NCBI RefSeq assembly: GCF_003710815.1
Contig: NZ_RHHP01000038.1
Span: 1-64,000, forward strand
Reading direction: 5' to 3'
From: Brevibacillus centrosporus
GTDB taxonomy: Bacteria > Bacillota > Bacilli > Brevibacillales > Brevibacillaceae
DNA: 64,000 nucleotides
The notes below the pieces were generated by a model. It did not search any database. It was not told where the DNA came from and was given only the letters and a program-made list of their open reading frames with translations. A program made the translations under genes and the position numbers. Within the stretch, counting starts at the first letter, position 1; each line of letters opens with the position of its first letter. Shown piece by piece: positions 1 to 7,805 of the stretch.

Positions 1-42
1 GAACGAAGTGAGATAGCAAGACTTGTGCCCTTTGGGTACTAA

Positions 43-69
43 GGCTCCGCCACAAAGCTTGGCGGAGCC
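43..69. repeat. GC-rich stem-loop near the window edge
   Basis: A perfect 9-bp inverted repeat (GGCTCCGCC / GGCGGAGCC) surrounds a 9-nt loop. It lies downstream of the minus-strand VOC gene but has no T-run on either strand, so it is not a normal intrinsic terminator. A stem-loop with a related loop-side sequence occurs at 48277-48298, so it may belong to a dispersed repeat family. Confidence 0.5.
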
Positions 70-89
70 AGGTTTGCTAGTAAAGCTGG

Positions 90-476
90 TTAGGGACGAT
101 GGAAGAATTCCACCCACTCGCCTTCTGGACCAAAGATGAAGAAGTAACGATAGCCATTGGGCAGCTCGACGATCCCTTCTTCGACGAAGGCTGCGCCAAG
201 CTTGCTGACGCGCCCGTATTCTTCTTCGAGGTTGTCGACGTGGACGGCAAAGTGGTGTACTTTTCCTTCTGCGGGCAGGTTGTCGTTGTAACCGTGGATG
301 ATTTCCAGCTCCGTTTCATCCGTGCCGCCGAACCCTAGAAAAGCGAGCTGGAAGACGCCGTTTGTATGTGTGATTTTCCCTTTCAGCTCAAAGCCTACGA
401 TGGTTTGATAGAATTCAATTGCCCTCTCAAAATCTTTTACGACCATACCTACGTGATCGATCCGTTTTTTGGCCAT
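90..476 (-). CDS. VOC-family (glyoxalase/dioxygenase superfamily) protein
   Basis: A 128-residue protein with one vicinal-oxygen-chelate fold. It opens with the family pattern IDHVGMVVKDFERAIEFY, in which His8 is a candidate metal ligand. A second half carries HHFAVHV (ligand-type His) and a C-terminal EWVEFFHRP with the usual acidic ligand. The length fits single-domain lactoylglutathione lyase-like or methylmalonyl-CoA epimerase-like members, but substrate cannot be read from sequence. The ATG is preceded by GAAGGAGG about 9 nt upstream. It is monocistronic and divergent from the amidohydrolase gene, sharing an intergenic region of about 200 bp. Confidence 0.85.
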   Translation of the reverse strand: MAKKRIDHVGMVVKDFERAIEFYQTIVGFELKGKITHTNGVFQLAFLGFGGTDETELEIIHGYNDNLPAEGKVHHFAVHVDNLEEEYGRVSKLGAAFVEEGIVELPNGYRYFFIFGPEGEWVEFFHRP

Positions 477-691
477 GCGATTACGCCTCCTTCATTGAAA
501 ATGAATGTCTACGTCCATTTAAGAGATATAATTCCGAGCTGTCAAGTCTGAATTGGCGGAGGCTGATAGAGGAAGAAGATACCGAAACGAGGAAACTCAT
601 GGAATTTTCTGAGTTGCAGTGCTACAATCGTCCTTGTGCTTTTAGATCGAATAGAGAGAAAAGCAACAAAGAAGCATAGGTGGGGATTTAT

Positions 692-2470
692 TTGTTTAAG
701 AAAATGACAAGCGCATTGCTGATAACGGCCATGATGAGCCCGATGGCGGCATTTGCGCAAGGGACGGTAACAGGGGCGCCTTTAGCGTCGGGGGCGCCTT
801 TAGCGCCTGCGGCGGTAGCCGTTTTGCAGCCAGCGGACCAGGTATTTACAAACGGTGTCGTGTACACGGTAGACCGCAATCGAAACGTAGAGCAGGCTGT
901 CGCAATTCGCGGCGATCAGATCGTGTACGTCGGCAGCAGCGAAGGCGCGAACAAGTACATTGGCAAAACGACCAAGGTAACAGACCTGCAAGGCAAAATG
1001 GTGCTGCCAGGCTTCATCGACAGTCACACACATGCGAGCAAAACGACAGGACTGATTTTTTCCATCGACCTGTTTGACGGTGGGTCCATCGAAGAGTATG
1101 TGGCGACCATCAAAGCTTTTATCAAGGAGCATCCGAATGAGCCAACCCTGCAGGGACGCGGTTGGACCAACCCGGTAGCACCTGGCATCGGTCCACGCAA
1201 AGAGGTGCTGGATGAAATCGATGTGAAAACGCCAATCGCCCTGACATCCGATGACGGACATTCCCTGTGGGTGAACTCTGCTTCGCTGGCTCTGGCGGGT
1301 ATCACCAAAGATACGGCGAATCCAGAAGGCGGGATCATCGAGCGCGATCCGAAGACAGGAGAGCCATCTGGAACGCTGCGTGAAAAAGCGATGGATCTCG
1401 TCCTGAAAAAAATCGGTGGGTACACGATTGCTCAATATAAATCGGGTATTGAAGAGTATCAGCAGAAGGCAGTAGAGCGCGGTGTCACGACTGTCCGCGA
1501 CCCGGATATGCTGCGTTATCCGAACGTGCTGGAAGCCTATGAAGAGCTGGCGAAAGAAAACAAGCTGACGATTCGTTTCCGCAATGCGGTTACTGCCAAC
1601 CCGGATAAAGGACCGGAGCAGATAGCGGATTTCGTAAAAATCAGAGAGCGCGAACAATATCCGCTGTTCCAAGTGAACGCGGTGAAAATCTTCATGGATG
1701 GGGTTGTCGAGGGTGCTACCGCCTACCTGGAAAAACCGTACGAGCATAAAGAAACAAACGGTGAGCTGATCTGGAAGGTAGACAATTACAACAAGACCGC
1801 CGCAGCTGCGGACAAAGCGGGCTTCCAGCTGCACGTTCACTCGATCGGCGACGCTTCCACTCGCATCGCGCTGGATGGTATGGAGTATGCGGAAAAGCAA
1901 AATGGTGCACACGACGCTCGCCATTCCCTCGTGCATCTGCAGCTAGTGAACCCAACGGACATCGAGCGCTTTAAAAAGCTCGGCGCAGTCGGCATCGTGC
2001 AGCCGTTCTGGTTCATGCAGGAGGACGGCTACTACGATGAGATCGAAGTACCGTACCTGGGACAAGAGCGTGCGGAAAAAGAATACCCGATGAAGAGCTT
2101 TATTAATAAAGGTGTACACATCGCCTCCTCCAGTGACTACATCGTGACCCCTGAATTCAATCCGCTGCACGGTATCCAACAAGGCGTAACGCGGATCGCA
2201 GATGGAGAAACTGATCCGAACAAGATCGCCAATCCGGATGAGCGGGCGACACTGGCAGATATGATCGCGAGCTTCACCATCGATGGCGCCTATGCCAATC
2301 ATGTGGAAGACATCACAGGGTCCCTGGAGCCAGGTAAAAAAGCCGATCTGGTCATCCTGGATCAAAATCTGTTCACGACTCCGGCAAACAAGATCAAGGA
2401 CGTGCAGGTCTTGCTGACGCTGGTGGAAGGAAAGCCGGTCTATCAGAGCCAAGCGGGCGAAAAAAAATAA
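692..2470 (+). CDS. Secreted YtcJ-type amidohydrolase (amidohydrolase 3 family)
   Basis: About 592 residues with an N-terminal signal peptide (FKKM, then a hydrophobic stretch ending AAFA-QG), so an exported enzyme. The amidohydrolase pattern is clear: GFIDSHTHAS near residue 110 supplies the HxH metal pair, LHVHSIGD and SSDY supply later ligands, and the end has the GSLEPGKKADLVILD closing motif. The family hydrolyses C-N bonds in diverse amides; the substrate is unknown. TTG at 692 is preferred because AGGTGGGG lies 6 nt before it; a GTG at 680 overlaps that Shine-Dalgarno sequence. It is monocistronic and ends at an intrinsic terminator. Confidence 0.85.
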   Translation: MFKKMTSALLITAMMSPMAAFAQGTVTGAPLASGAPLAPAAVAVLQPADQVFTNGVVYTVDRNRNVEQAVAIRGDQIVYVGSSEGANKYIGKTTKVTDLQGKMVLPGFIDSHTHASKTTGLIFSIDLFDGGSIEEYVATIKAFIKEHPNEPTLQGRGWTNPVAPGIGPRKEVLDEIDVKTPIALTSDDGHSLWVNSASLALAGITKDTANPEGGIIERDPKTGEPSGTLREKAMDLVLKKIGGYTIAQYKSGIEEYQQKAVERGVTTVRDPDMLRYPNVLEAYEELAKENKLTIRFRNAVTANPDKGPEQIADFVKIREREQYPLFQVNAVKIFMDGVVEGATAYLEKPYEHKETNGELIWKVDNYNKTAAAADKAGFQLHVHSIGDASTRIALDGMEYAEKQNGAHDARHSLVHLQLVNPTDIERFKKLGAVGIVQPFWFMQEDGYYDEIEVPYLGQERAEKEYPMKSFINKGVHIASSSDYIVTPEFNPLHGIQQGVTRIADGETDPNKIANPDERATLADMIASFTIDGAYANHVEDITGSLEPGKKADLVILDQNLFTTPANKIKDVQVLLTLVEGKPVYQSQAGEKK

Positions 2471-2485
2471 GGAAAGACAGACAGG

Positions 2486-2526
2486 TGACCCCAAGTCGAC
2501 GAATCGGCTTGCGGGTCATTTTTCTT
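2486..2526 (+). terminator. Rho-independent terminator of the amidohydrolase gene
   Basis: TGACCC-type arm pairs with GGGTCA across an imperfect stem (2486-2495 with 2508-2518) and is followed by TTTTTC. Confidence 0.75.
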
Positions 2527-2606
2527 TTGTAAAGCTTGCACGCAAATCACTTTCCTTCCAAAAGGTTCTTTTACTGGTAAAAATCATGAAGAAATCGCTT
2601 TCAAGT

Positions 2607-2643
2607 ATGACATTTGTCATATCCTCGACTTGACGTTTATGAC
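2607..2643 (+). promoter_or_regulatory. Probable tandem DesR operator and des promoter region
   Basis: A perfect palindrome ATGACATTTGTCAT (2607-2620) is followed 9 nt later by a degenerate copy TTGACGTTTATGAC (2630-2643). A -10-like TACAAT lies at 2667-2672 with no good -35, as expected for an activator-dependent promoter. In Bacillus subtilis phosphorylated DesR binds tandem sites just upstream of the des promoter; the arrangement here matches that logic. Assignment to DesR is inferred from position and the linked desKR genes. Confidence 0.65.
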
Positions 2644-2741
2644 TACAGCAAAAAGTCTGTATTTTCTACAATAATAGTGAAGGTTAAGTAAACAGCGTTT
2701 GACTCTTGTCCAGCGCGCGTCAGATCCGAGGAGGCTACCCC

Positions 2742-3797
2742 ATGCATCAAGCGAACATTGCCCATCTGAAGAAAGATGTGGCTCCTTATGAAAAAACGGA
2801 TACGAGAGCAAGTATTCGTCAAGTGATCAACACGATTGGACCACTGATCTTGCTTTGGTACGCGGCTTATCTTTGCCTGTCTGTTTCGTATTGGCTGACT
2901 CTTCCCCTGACGCTTGTCGCTGCCGGGTTTACGGTCCGCACGTTTATCATCTTTCATGATTGCTGCCATCAATCGTTTTTCAAAAGCCGTATGGCCAATG
3001 ACATTCTTGGAATTATTACGGGTGTTTTGACCCTTTGTCCGTATGAGCAGTGGAAAAACAGCCATGCCATCCACCACGCAACCAGCAGCAACCTCGACAA
3101 ACGTGGAGTGGGCGATATCTGGATGATGACGGTCGAAGAGTACGTGTCTGCACCGCTGTGGCATCGTATCGCTTACCGTTTGTACCGCCATCCCATCACA
3201 TTGTTTATTTTCGGACCTACTTTTGTGTTCGTTTTCCAATACCGAGTCAATCGCAAGGGCGCACGCCGTAAAGAGCGTCTCAACACGTATTTGACGTCTG
3301 TTTTGATTGCCAGTCTGTACGCACTGATCATCTGGGCCATCGGCTGGCAAGCGTTTCTGATGATTCAAGGTCCGATCTTTTTCTTCTCGGGCTTGATGGG
3401 TGTATGGCTGTTCTACGTCCAACATACCTTTGAAGATTCCTACTTTGAAGAAGAAGCCGAGTGGAGCTATGTAAAAGCAGCCGTAGAAGGAAGCTCCTAC
3501 TACCAGCTGCCAAAGGTTCTGCAATGGATTACGGGAAATATCGGGTTTCATCATGTGCATCATTTAAGTCCAAAGGTTCCCAACTACAACCTGGAGAGAG
3601 CGCACAACGAAACCAAGCCGCTCCAGATGGCTACGACAATCACCTTGAAGTCCAGCTTGAAATCACTGCGCTTCCGACTGTGGGATGAAGAGGCGAAAAG
3701 ATTCATCGGCTTTCAGGAGATTCGCCGTCCAGCTGCTCATGGAGAGCCAATGGCGGAAGCGATCTCCGGACCAAGACCGAGCTTGGAAGGAAAATAA
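2742..3797 (+). CDS. des: Des-type membrane acyl-lipid desaturase
   Basis: 351 residues, essentially the length of Bacillus subtilis Des (352), and visibly co-linear with it. Three histidine boxes for the di-iron site are intact: HDCCH, HAIHH and HHVHH. Hydrophobic membrane pairs lie between them. Des is an O2-dependent, ferredoxin or flavodoxin-fed desaturase that introduces a cis double bond into membrane phospholipid acyl chains on cold shock. ATG 2742 is chosen because GAGGAGG sits 8 nt upstream; the frame is open further upstream but has no RBS there. DesK and DesR follow directly, so cold induction through that pair is very likely. Confidence 0.95.
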   Translation: MHQANIAHLKKDVAPYEKTDTRASIRQVINTIGPLILLWYAAYLCLSVSYWLTLPLTLVAAGFTVRTFIIFHDCCHQSFFKSRMANDILGIITGVLTLCPYEQWKNSHAIHHATSSNLDKRGVGDIWMMTVEEYVSAPLWHRIAYRLYRHPITLFIFGPTFVFVFQYRVNRKGARRKERLNTYLTSVLIASLYALIIWAIGWQAFLMIQGPIFFFSGLMGVWLFYVQHTFEDSYFEEEAEWSYVKAAVEGSSYYQLPKVLQWITGNIGFHHVHHLSPKVPNYNLERAHNETKPLQMATTITLKSSLKSLRFRLWDEEAKRFIGFQEIRRPAAHGEPMAEAISGPRPSLEGK

Positions 3798-3862
3798 CCC
3801 TGCCAATCCCCCTTCGTTTCCGCTACACTTAGCGTAAGTGCAAAGAAATAGGTGGGCAAAAT

Positions 3863-5002
3863 ATGCAGAAATGGTATCAAATTCTTCATAGAAATACGGG
3901 GCTTAGTCCGTATGTCTGGGTGGTCTTTTACATCCTTCCGTTTTATTTCATCTTCAGGTCCTCCTCCACGTACGAAGTGGTGATTGGGATCGTGATGATC
4001 TTGATGTTTTTTGTATGCTACGTGCTCTCCTTTTTGTCTAAAGGATGGGCAGTCTACTTCTGGACGAGTTGGCAAATCATTATATCGATTGCGATGACCG
4101 TCCTGTTCGGCTACGTGTACTTTTCTCTGTTTCTGGCGTTTTTTATCGGACACATTCAAAACAAGATCGGCTTCTTTACCCTGTACACCATTCATCTGAT
4201 CAGTACGGTCGTCACGATCAATATGGGCTTCTTATCGAAAAATGCGGAGTTCTTCAACCAGCTGCCCTTTGTCCTCGTCAGTCTCGTGGCTGTGATTTTG
4301 CTTCCGGTCACGACCTATAACTGGAACAAGCGGGAGAAGCTGCAAGGTCAGCTGGAGGACGCGAACAAACGGATTTCCGAGCTGGTCAAACTGGAGGAGA
4401 GGCAGCGAATCGCTCGCGATCTGCACGATACGCTGGGACAAAAGCTGAGTCTGATCGGGCTGAAAAGCGATCTCGCCTCTAAGCTGATCAGCAAAAATCC
4501 GAGCCGAGCGCAGACGGAGCTGGAGGAGATTCGGCAAACGGCGCGAATCGCTCTGAAAGAAGTGCGTGAGATGGTCACGCAGATGCGCGGGACACGGCTG
4601 GAGGACGAGGTGTTTCGGGTGCGGCAGATCACGAAGGCCGCCGAGATTGATTTTGTGCTCGAGGGAGACCCAAACCTGCAAAATACCTCGCTGATGACGG
4701 AAAACGTCCTCAGCATGTGCCTGAAGGAAGCTGTCACCAACGTAGTGAGGCACAGTGGTGCGACGACTTGCTCTGTCGTAATCGAGCCTTTGCGTACCGA
4801 TCTTTTGCTGAAGGTGAAAGATAACGGAATCGGCATGGCAGAGGAATGCGCCTACCTGCGCGGAAATGGCTTGCGAGGTATGAAAGAACGTCTCGAATTT
4901 GTAAATGGAAGCATGGAGATCGACTCGGCTCAAAATGGCACTACTGTTACGATCAAAGTACCAAACGTCTTCAAACAATCGGAAAAGGGGGCTGGGGTAT
5001 GA
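3863..5002 (+). CDS. desK: DesK-type membrane thermosensor histidine kinase
   Basis: 379 residues. The N-terminal ~155 residues form several hydrophobic membrane spans, with the first starting close to the N-terminus as in DesK, where it acts in thickness sensing. A coiled linker follows, then the HisKA_3 dimerisation helix ERQRIARDLHDTLGQK with phospho-acceptor His188 (the same number as in B. subtilis DesK), then HATPase_c with an N-box (KEAVTNVVRHS) and G-boxes (DNGIGM, GNGLRGMKER). It senses lipid order and phosphorylates DesR when the membrane stiffens. AGGTGGG precedes the ATG. The stop overlaps the desR start by 4 bp (ATGA), indicating translational coupling. Confidence 0.95.
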   Translation: MQKWYQILHRNTGLSPYVWVVFYILPFYFIFRSSSTYEVVIGIVMILMFFVCYVLSFLSKGWAVYFWTSWQIIISIAMTVLFGYVYFSLFLAFFIGHIQNKIGFFTLYTIHLISTVVTINMGFLSKNAEFFNQLPFVLVSLVAVILLPVTTYNWNKREKLQGQLEDANKRISELVKLEERQRIARDLHDTLGQKLSLIGLKSDLASKLISKNPSRAQTELEEIRQTARIALKEVREMVTQMRGTRLEDEVFRVRQITKAAEIDFVLEGDPNLQNTSLMTENVLSMCLKEAVTNVVRHSGATTCSVVIEPLRTDLLLKVKDNGIGMAEECAYLRGNGLRGMKERLEFVNGSMEIDSAQNGTTVTIKVPNVFKQSEKGAGV

Positions 5003-5598
5003 TTCGTATCGTCATTGCTGAGGACCAACGGATGCTGCTGGGTGCGCTGGCTTCGCTGCTCGATTTGGAAGAGGATATGAAGGTTGTGGGACGAGCGAGC
5101 AACGGCGAGGATGCCGTCAAGCTCGTTCATCTGCACAAGCCGGACATCTGTATCATGGATATCGAAATGCCGATTAAAAGCGGACTGGATGCGGCAGAGG
5201 AGCTGAAGGGCTACGGCTGCAAGGTGATGATTCTCACGACCTTTGCCCGCCCTGGCTATTTTGAACGGGCGCTGCGTGCAGGAGCGAACGGCTACTTGCT
5301 CAAGGACAGCCCCAGTGAGGAGCTGGCCAGCTCGATCCGCAGCATCATGGCAGGCAGACGGATCTACGCCGCCGAGCTGGTGGACGAAGCGTACGGCCAG
5401 GAAAACCCGTTGACGGAGCGGGAAAAGGAAGTGCTGGAGCTGATCGCCGACGGGAAAAACACCAAGGAAATCGCCAGTCAGCTTTTCCTCACAACCGGGA
5501 CGGTTCGCAACTACATCTCCGTGATTCTCGACAAGCTCGGGGTCAGCAATCGCATCGAGGCGATTACCCATTTTAAAGAAAAAGGCTGGTTTAAATAA
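4999..5598 (+). CDS. desR: DesR-type NarL/FixJ response regulator
   Basis: 199 residues: receiver domain with acidic pocket (AED), phospho-acceptor Asp54 in IMDIEMP, the Thr in LTTF and Lys in LLKDS, then a LuxR/NarL-type helix-turn-helix (LTEREKEVLELIADGKNTKEIA, TVRNYIS). Partner of DesK; the known target is the desaturase promoter two genes upstream. A longer in-frame reading exists from 4846, but the ATGA overlap with desK and alignment to DesR fix the start at 4999. Last gene of the module. Confidence 0.95.
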   Translation: MIRIVIAEDQRMLLGALASLLDLEEDMKVVGRASNGEDAVKLVHLHKPDICIMDIEMPIKSGLDAAEELKGYGCKVMILTTFARPGYFERALRAGANGYLLKDSPSEELASSIRSIMAGRRIYAAELVDEAYGQENPLTEREKEVLELIADGKNTKEIASQLFLTTGTVRNYISVILDKLGVSNRIEAITHFKEKGWFK

Positions 5599-5629
5599 AA
5601 GGAGCTCGGATCATCCGGCTCCTTTTTTC
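5597..5629 (+). terminator. Terminator of des-desKR
   Basis: GGAGC...GCTCC stem with inner CGG/CCG pairs, flanked by AAAA upstream and a run of T after it. Confidence 0.85.
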
Positions 5630-5746
5630 TTGTATATGGGCCAAAATGATGTGGGGAAGTTCACGGAATGTTCACTTATGAGGGACCCTCCTCCTGTTAT
5701 AACATGACTAAAAACAAAGAAGAATGATGCATAGGTGACGAACAAA

Positions 5747-6250
5747 ATGTACGCAGATGCAAGGCTGCCTAGAAACGGAAAAGAAGGCATCCTGTTTTTA
5801 TTGATTATCTCAATCATTTCTGTAAACACGATCGCACCCATTATTGTGGGGCTGGAACGTGGCTTTCGTAAGGAAACGTACTTAGAAACGCTAAAGATTC
5901 TTCCGTTTATGTGGGTCATCGCCGTTTTATCCGTACGGTTGATTGCAGGACCGATTGTGGGCAAGCTTTTGCCAAAATTCGTGGGAAAGACAGATGGCTT
6001 CAATGCGCGAGTCCTTTTCACGATTTTACTAAATGTAACCGTGTTATCCCTTTGGTTATCGATTATCGGAACCTGGGTGGGGATGAGAGAAATCAGCTTG
6101 GCTCCGTTTGAGAAGTTCTTGCATATTTGGCCGAGAAACTTTGGCATCGCTTTATGGATTGAACTGTTGTTGGCACAGCCTATAGCGCGATTTGCCATGA
6201 AGAAATTACACGAAAGACAAGCGAGAAAAGCAGGGGGAGCCATTTCGTAG
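5747..6250 (+). CDS. DUF2798-type small membrane protein
   Basis: 167 residues with four hydrophobic segments arranged as two similar halves; each half has the pattern of a long helix ending in a P-(I/L) turn. This is the look of DUF2798 membrane proteins, whose function is unknown. The C-terminus is basic (KKLHERQARK), consistent with a cytoplasmic tail. ATG 5747 is preferred over an upstream in-frame GTG (5735), since AGGTGA, the sequence containing that GTG, is the likely Shine-Dalgarno element. Monocistronic. Confidence 0.7.
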   Translation: MYADARLPRNGKEGILFLLIISIISVNTIAPIIVGLERGFRKETYLETLKILPFMWVIAVLSVRLIAGPIVGKLLPKFVGKTDGFNARVLFTILLNVTVLSLWLSIIGTWVGMREISLAPFEKFLHIWPRNFGIALWIELLLAQPIARFAMKKLHERQARKAGGAIS

Positions 6251-6276
6251 AAAGGATATGTGGAGCCCAAATAAAT

Positions 6277-6309
6277 AAGGCAGCCAGCAAAAGCACTGGC
6301 TGTCTTTTC
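6277..6309 (+). terminator. Terminator after the DUF2798 gene
   Basis: AAGGCAGCCAG pairs with CTGGCTGTCTT followed by TTTC; it sits between convergent genes. Confidence 0.75.
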
Positions 6310-6363
6310 GTTTCTCCCTACTAGATGAGGTTACTGCAAAAGCGGAGATCTTTCTTTATGTTG

Positions 6364-6933
6364 CTACGACAGAGAGGGTTCGCGGAAGTATTGCAGCGGG
6401 TTCTCCTCCGTTGGAAGTACAGCACCAAGCTTACGAAGAACTTCCTCGGCAAATTGGAGATAGTTGGAGCCGGTTGCGGTAATCACGTTTTGATCGATGA
6501 CCAGCAGCTCGCTTCGTTTGTTTTCCCAATTCATGACATCACGGTACTCAAGGTCTGTAGGCTCCAGTGAGGCTGTATACGTAATCTCCTGTAAAATGCC
6601 TGCTGCACCGAGCAAGGAAGGACCGCCGCAAATGGCTGCGAGCAATTTTCCCTGATCATAGAAGGCGCGAATCACTTTGATCAGTTCTTGGCTTTGCAAA
6701 AGAGGGTGGGGCGAGCCTCCGGGAATAACCAGTGCTGCGTACTCGTCCACCACGATGTCATTCACAGATAAGGCAGGAAGGTAGCGCATTGTCGATAACC
6801 CGGTAACGGCTTCGCCTTCCGATTTGGTCGAAAACGTGACGAGGGTGTAATCCGTCCCTTTAAGCGCTGTTAGGAGAGTAACAATTTCAAATTCTGCGAA
6901 GGAATCATAGAGGAACAGCAATATTTTTTTCAA
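6364..6933 (-). CDS. DJ-1/PfpI superfamily protein
   Basis: About 189 residues. A class I glutamine-amidotransferase-like fold: KKILLFLYDSFAEFE at the start, VIPGGSP mid-protein, and a nucleophile elbow AAICGGP with Cys102 (counted from the TTG start), the residue conserved in DJ-1/PfpI chaperone, glyoxalase and protease-like members. Function could be stress protection or a deglycase/isonitrile hydratase-like activity; the sequence does not decide. TTG 6933 is preferred because AAAGGGTGA lies 5 nt upstream; an in-frame GTG at 6942 is part of that element. Confidence 0.8.
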   Translation of the reverse strand: MKKILLFLYDSFAEFEIVTLLTALKGTDYTLVTFSTKSEGEAVTGLSTMRYLPALSVNDIVVDEYAALVIPGGSPHPLLQSQELIKVIRAFYDQGKLLAAICGGPSLLGAAGILQEITYTASLEPTDLEYRDVMNWENKRSELLVIDQNVITATGSNYLQFAEEVLRKLGAVLPTEENPLQYFREPSLS

Positions 6934-7033
6934 CGAGATCACCCTTTGAATGAAGTGGATGCAGCTGTATTTTTTTCGATCAAATCTATTTGATTAGTAT
7001 ATATCGACATTTCTATTTTTTACAATAGTTGGT

Positions 7034-7486
7034 TTAAGGGTCGTCTGCTATAAAAGAAAAAGGAGGGGTCATCACATGGAACGAAATTGGAGTTTCATAC
7101 GTAATCCAATTGGGTGCTTTGAAGAAAACAAATTCCCTGGTCCACATCTGAGAAGTGATCACGATTTTTTTCCTGTCTTTTTCAAAGAAGTAACCAGAGC
7201 CCTCTTGTTGTAAAAACAGCCATCCCTTTGCTTCAAGTGCGGATTTGAGTCTTTCGGCTGCAAGCCCTTGGCTGGCCTTTGTCCCATACCAAGCATATTC
7301 CCCATCGACAGCCAGTAGTTTGACGCGGTCGGTTGGATTTTCTTGTAACGACGAAACGACAGTGGATTTAGGTACAGAATCGAAGGGCAAGGCAGGGTAG
7401 AGAAAGGGAGGACGAGCTGCAAAAATACAAATCGCTAGGAAAGGGAGGAGACAAGCAAACGTACCCGCCTTTTTATACATGTGCAT
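7034..7486 (-). CDS. Uncharacterised membrane-anchored or secreted protein
   Basis: 150 residues. The N-terminus has YKKAG then a hydrophobic run of about 20 residues ending before ARPPF, so a signal peptide or single membrane anchor. The remainder is soluble, with no catalytic motif I recognise. A pattern of DRVKLLAVDGEYAWYG and later AERLKSALEAKGW suggests a small alpha/beta domain. ATG 7486 is chosen for AGGAGG at 7-nt spacing; an upstream TTG (7516) is less likely. Not recognised; it lies alone beside a truncated gene. Confidence 0.6.
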   Translation of the reverse strand: MHMYKKAGTFACLLPFLAICIFAARPPFLYPALPFDSVPKSTVVSSLQENPTDRVKLLAVDGEYAWYGTKASQGLAAERLKSALEAKGWLFLQQEGSGYFFEKDRKKIVITSQMWTREFVFFKAPNWITYETPISFHVMTPPFSFIADDP

Positions 7487-7537
7487 GATCTTGCCTCCTT
7501 CCTCGTTATTGTGCAAATCGGAACATGTATCTGTTAG

Positions 7538-7747
7538 GTGTGGAAAACAGTGAGTGATTCACAGATCGGTGGTCACCCGAGCTGGGTGCAGGATGCCGAG
7601 TATCCGAGCTGCCCATGCTGTGGCAAACGCATGCGCTTTATCGGTCAGATCGACTGGGCGGATTTTGTTCATCTGGGTGAAGGCATTTTTTATATGTTCG
7701 TTTGTCCAGAGGATAATGTGACAGCAACGTTGTATCAGCAAAGCTGA
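7538..7747 (+). pseudogene. C-terminal remnant of a DUF1963/YwqG-like protein
   Basis: A 69-codon open frame reads as the tail end of a larger protein: IGGHPSWVQDAEYPSCPCCGKRMRFIGQID, then GEGIFYMFVCPEDNVTATLYQQS. The GGHP...PCCGKRM zinc-type Cys pair and the F/CP..TA.YQQ ending are typical of the C-terminal third of DUF1963-like proteins. The upstream ~200+ residues are absent, replaced by the neighbouring divergent gene, and there is no clear RBS. A functional short protein is possible but less likely. Confidence 0.55.
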
Positions 7748-7778
7748 GAAGAGCCCGCGATGAACGTGGACTCTTCTC
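7746..7778. repeat. Hairpin between convergent genes
   Basis: GAGAAGAG/CTCTTCTC inverted repeat with partial inner pairing; no T-run, so terminator function is weakly supported. It starts at the stop codon of the DUF1963-like remnant. Confidence 0.4.
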
Positions 7779-7805
7779 GTTGCTTGCCTGAACGGGGCCA
7801 TTCTA

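Noticed and set aside
800-1936. Long open frame on the minus strand opposite the amidohydrolase
   Set aside because: It has no RBS, is rich in Cys/His/Arg typical of antisense reading, and lies inside an obvious enzyme gene.
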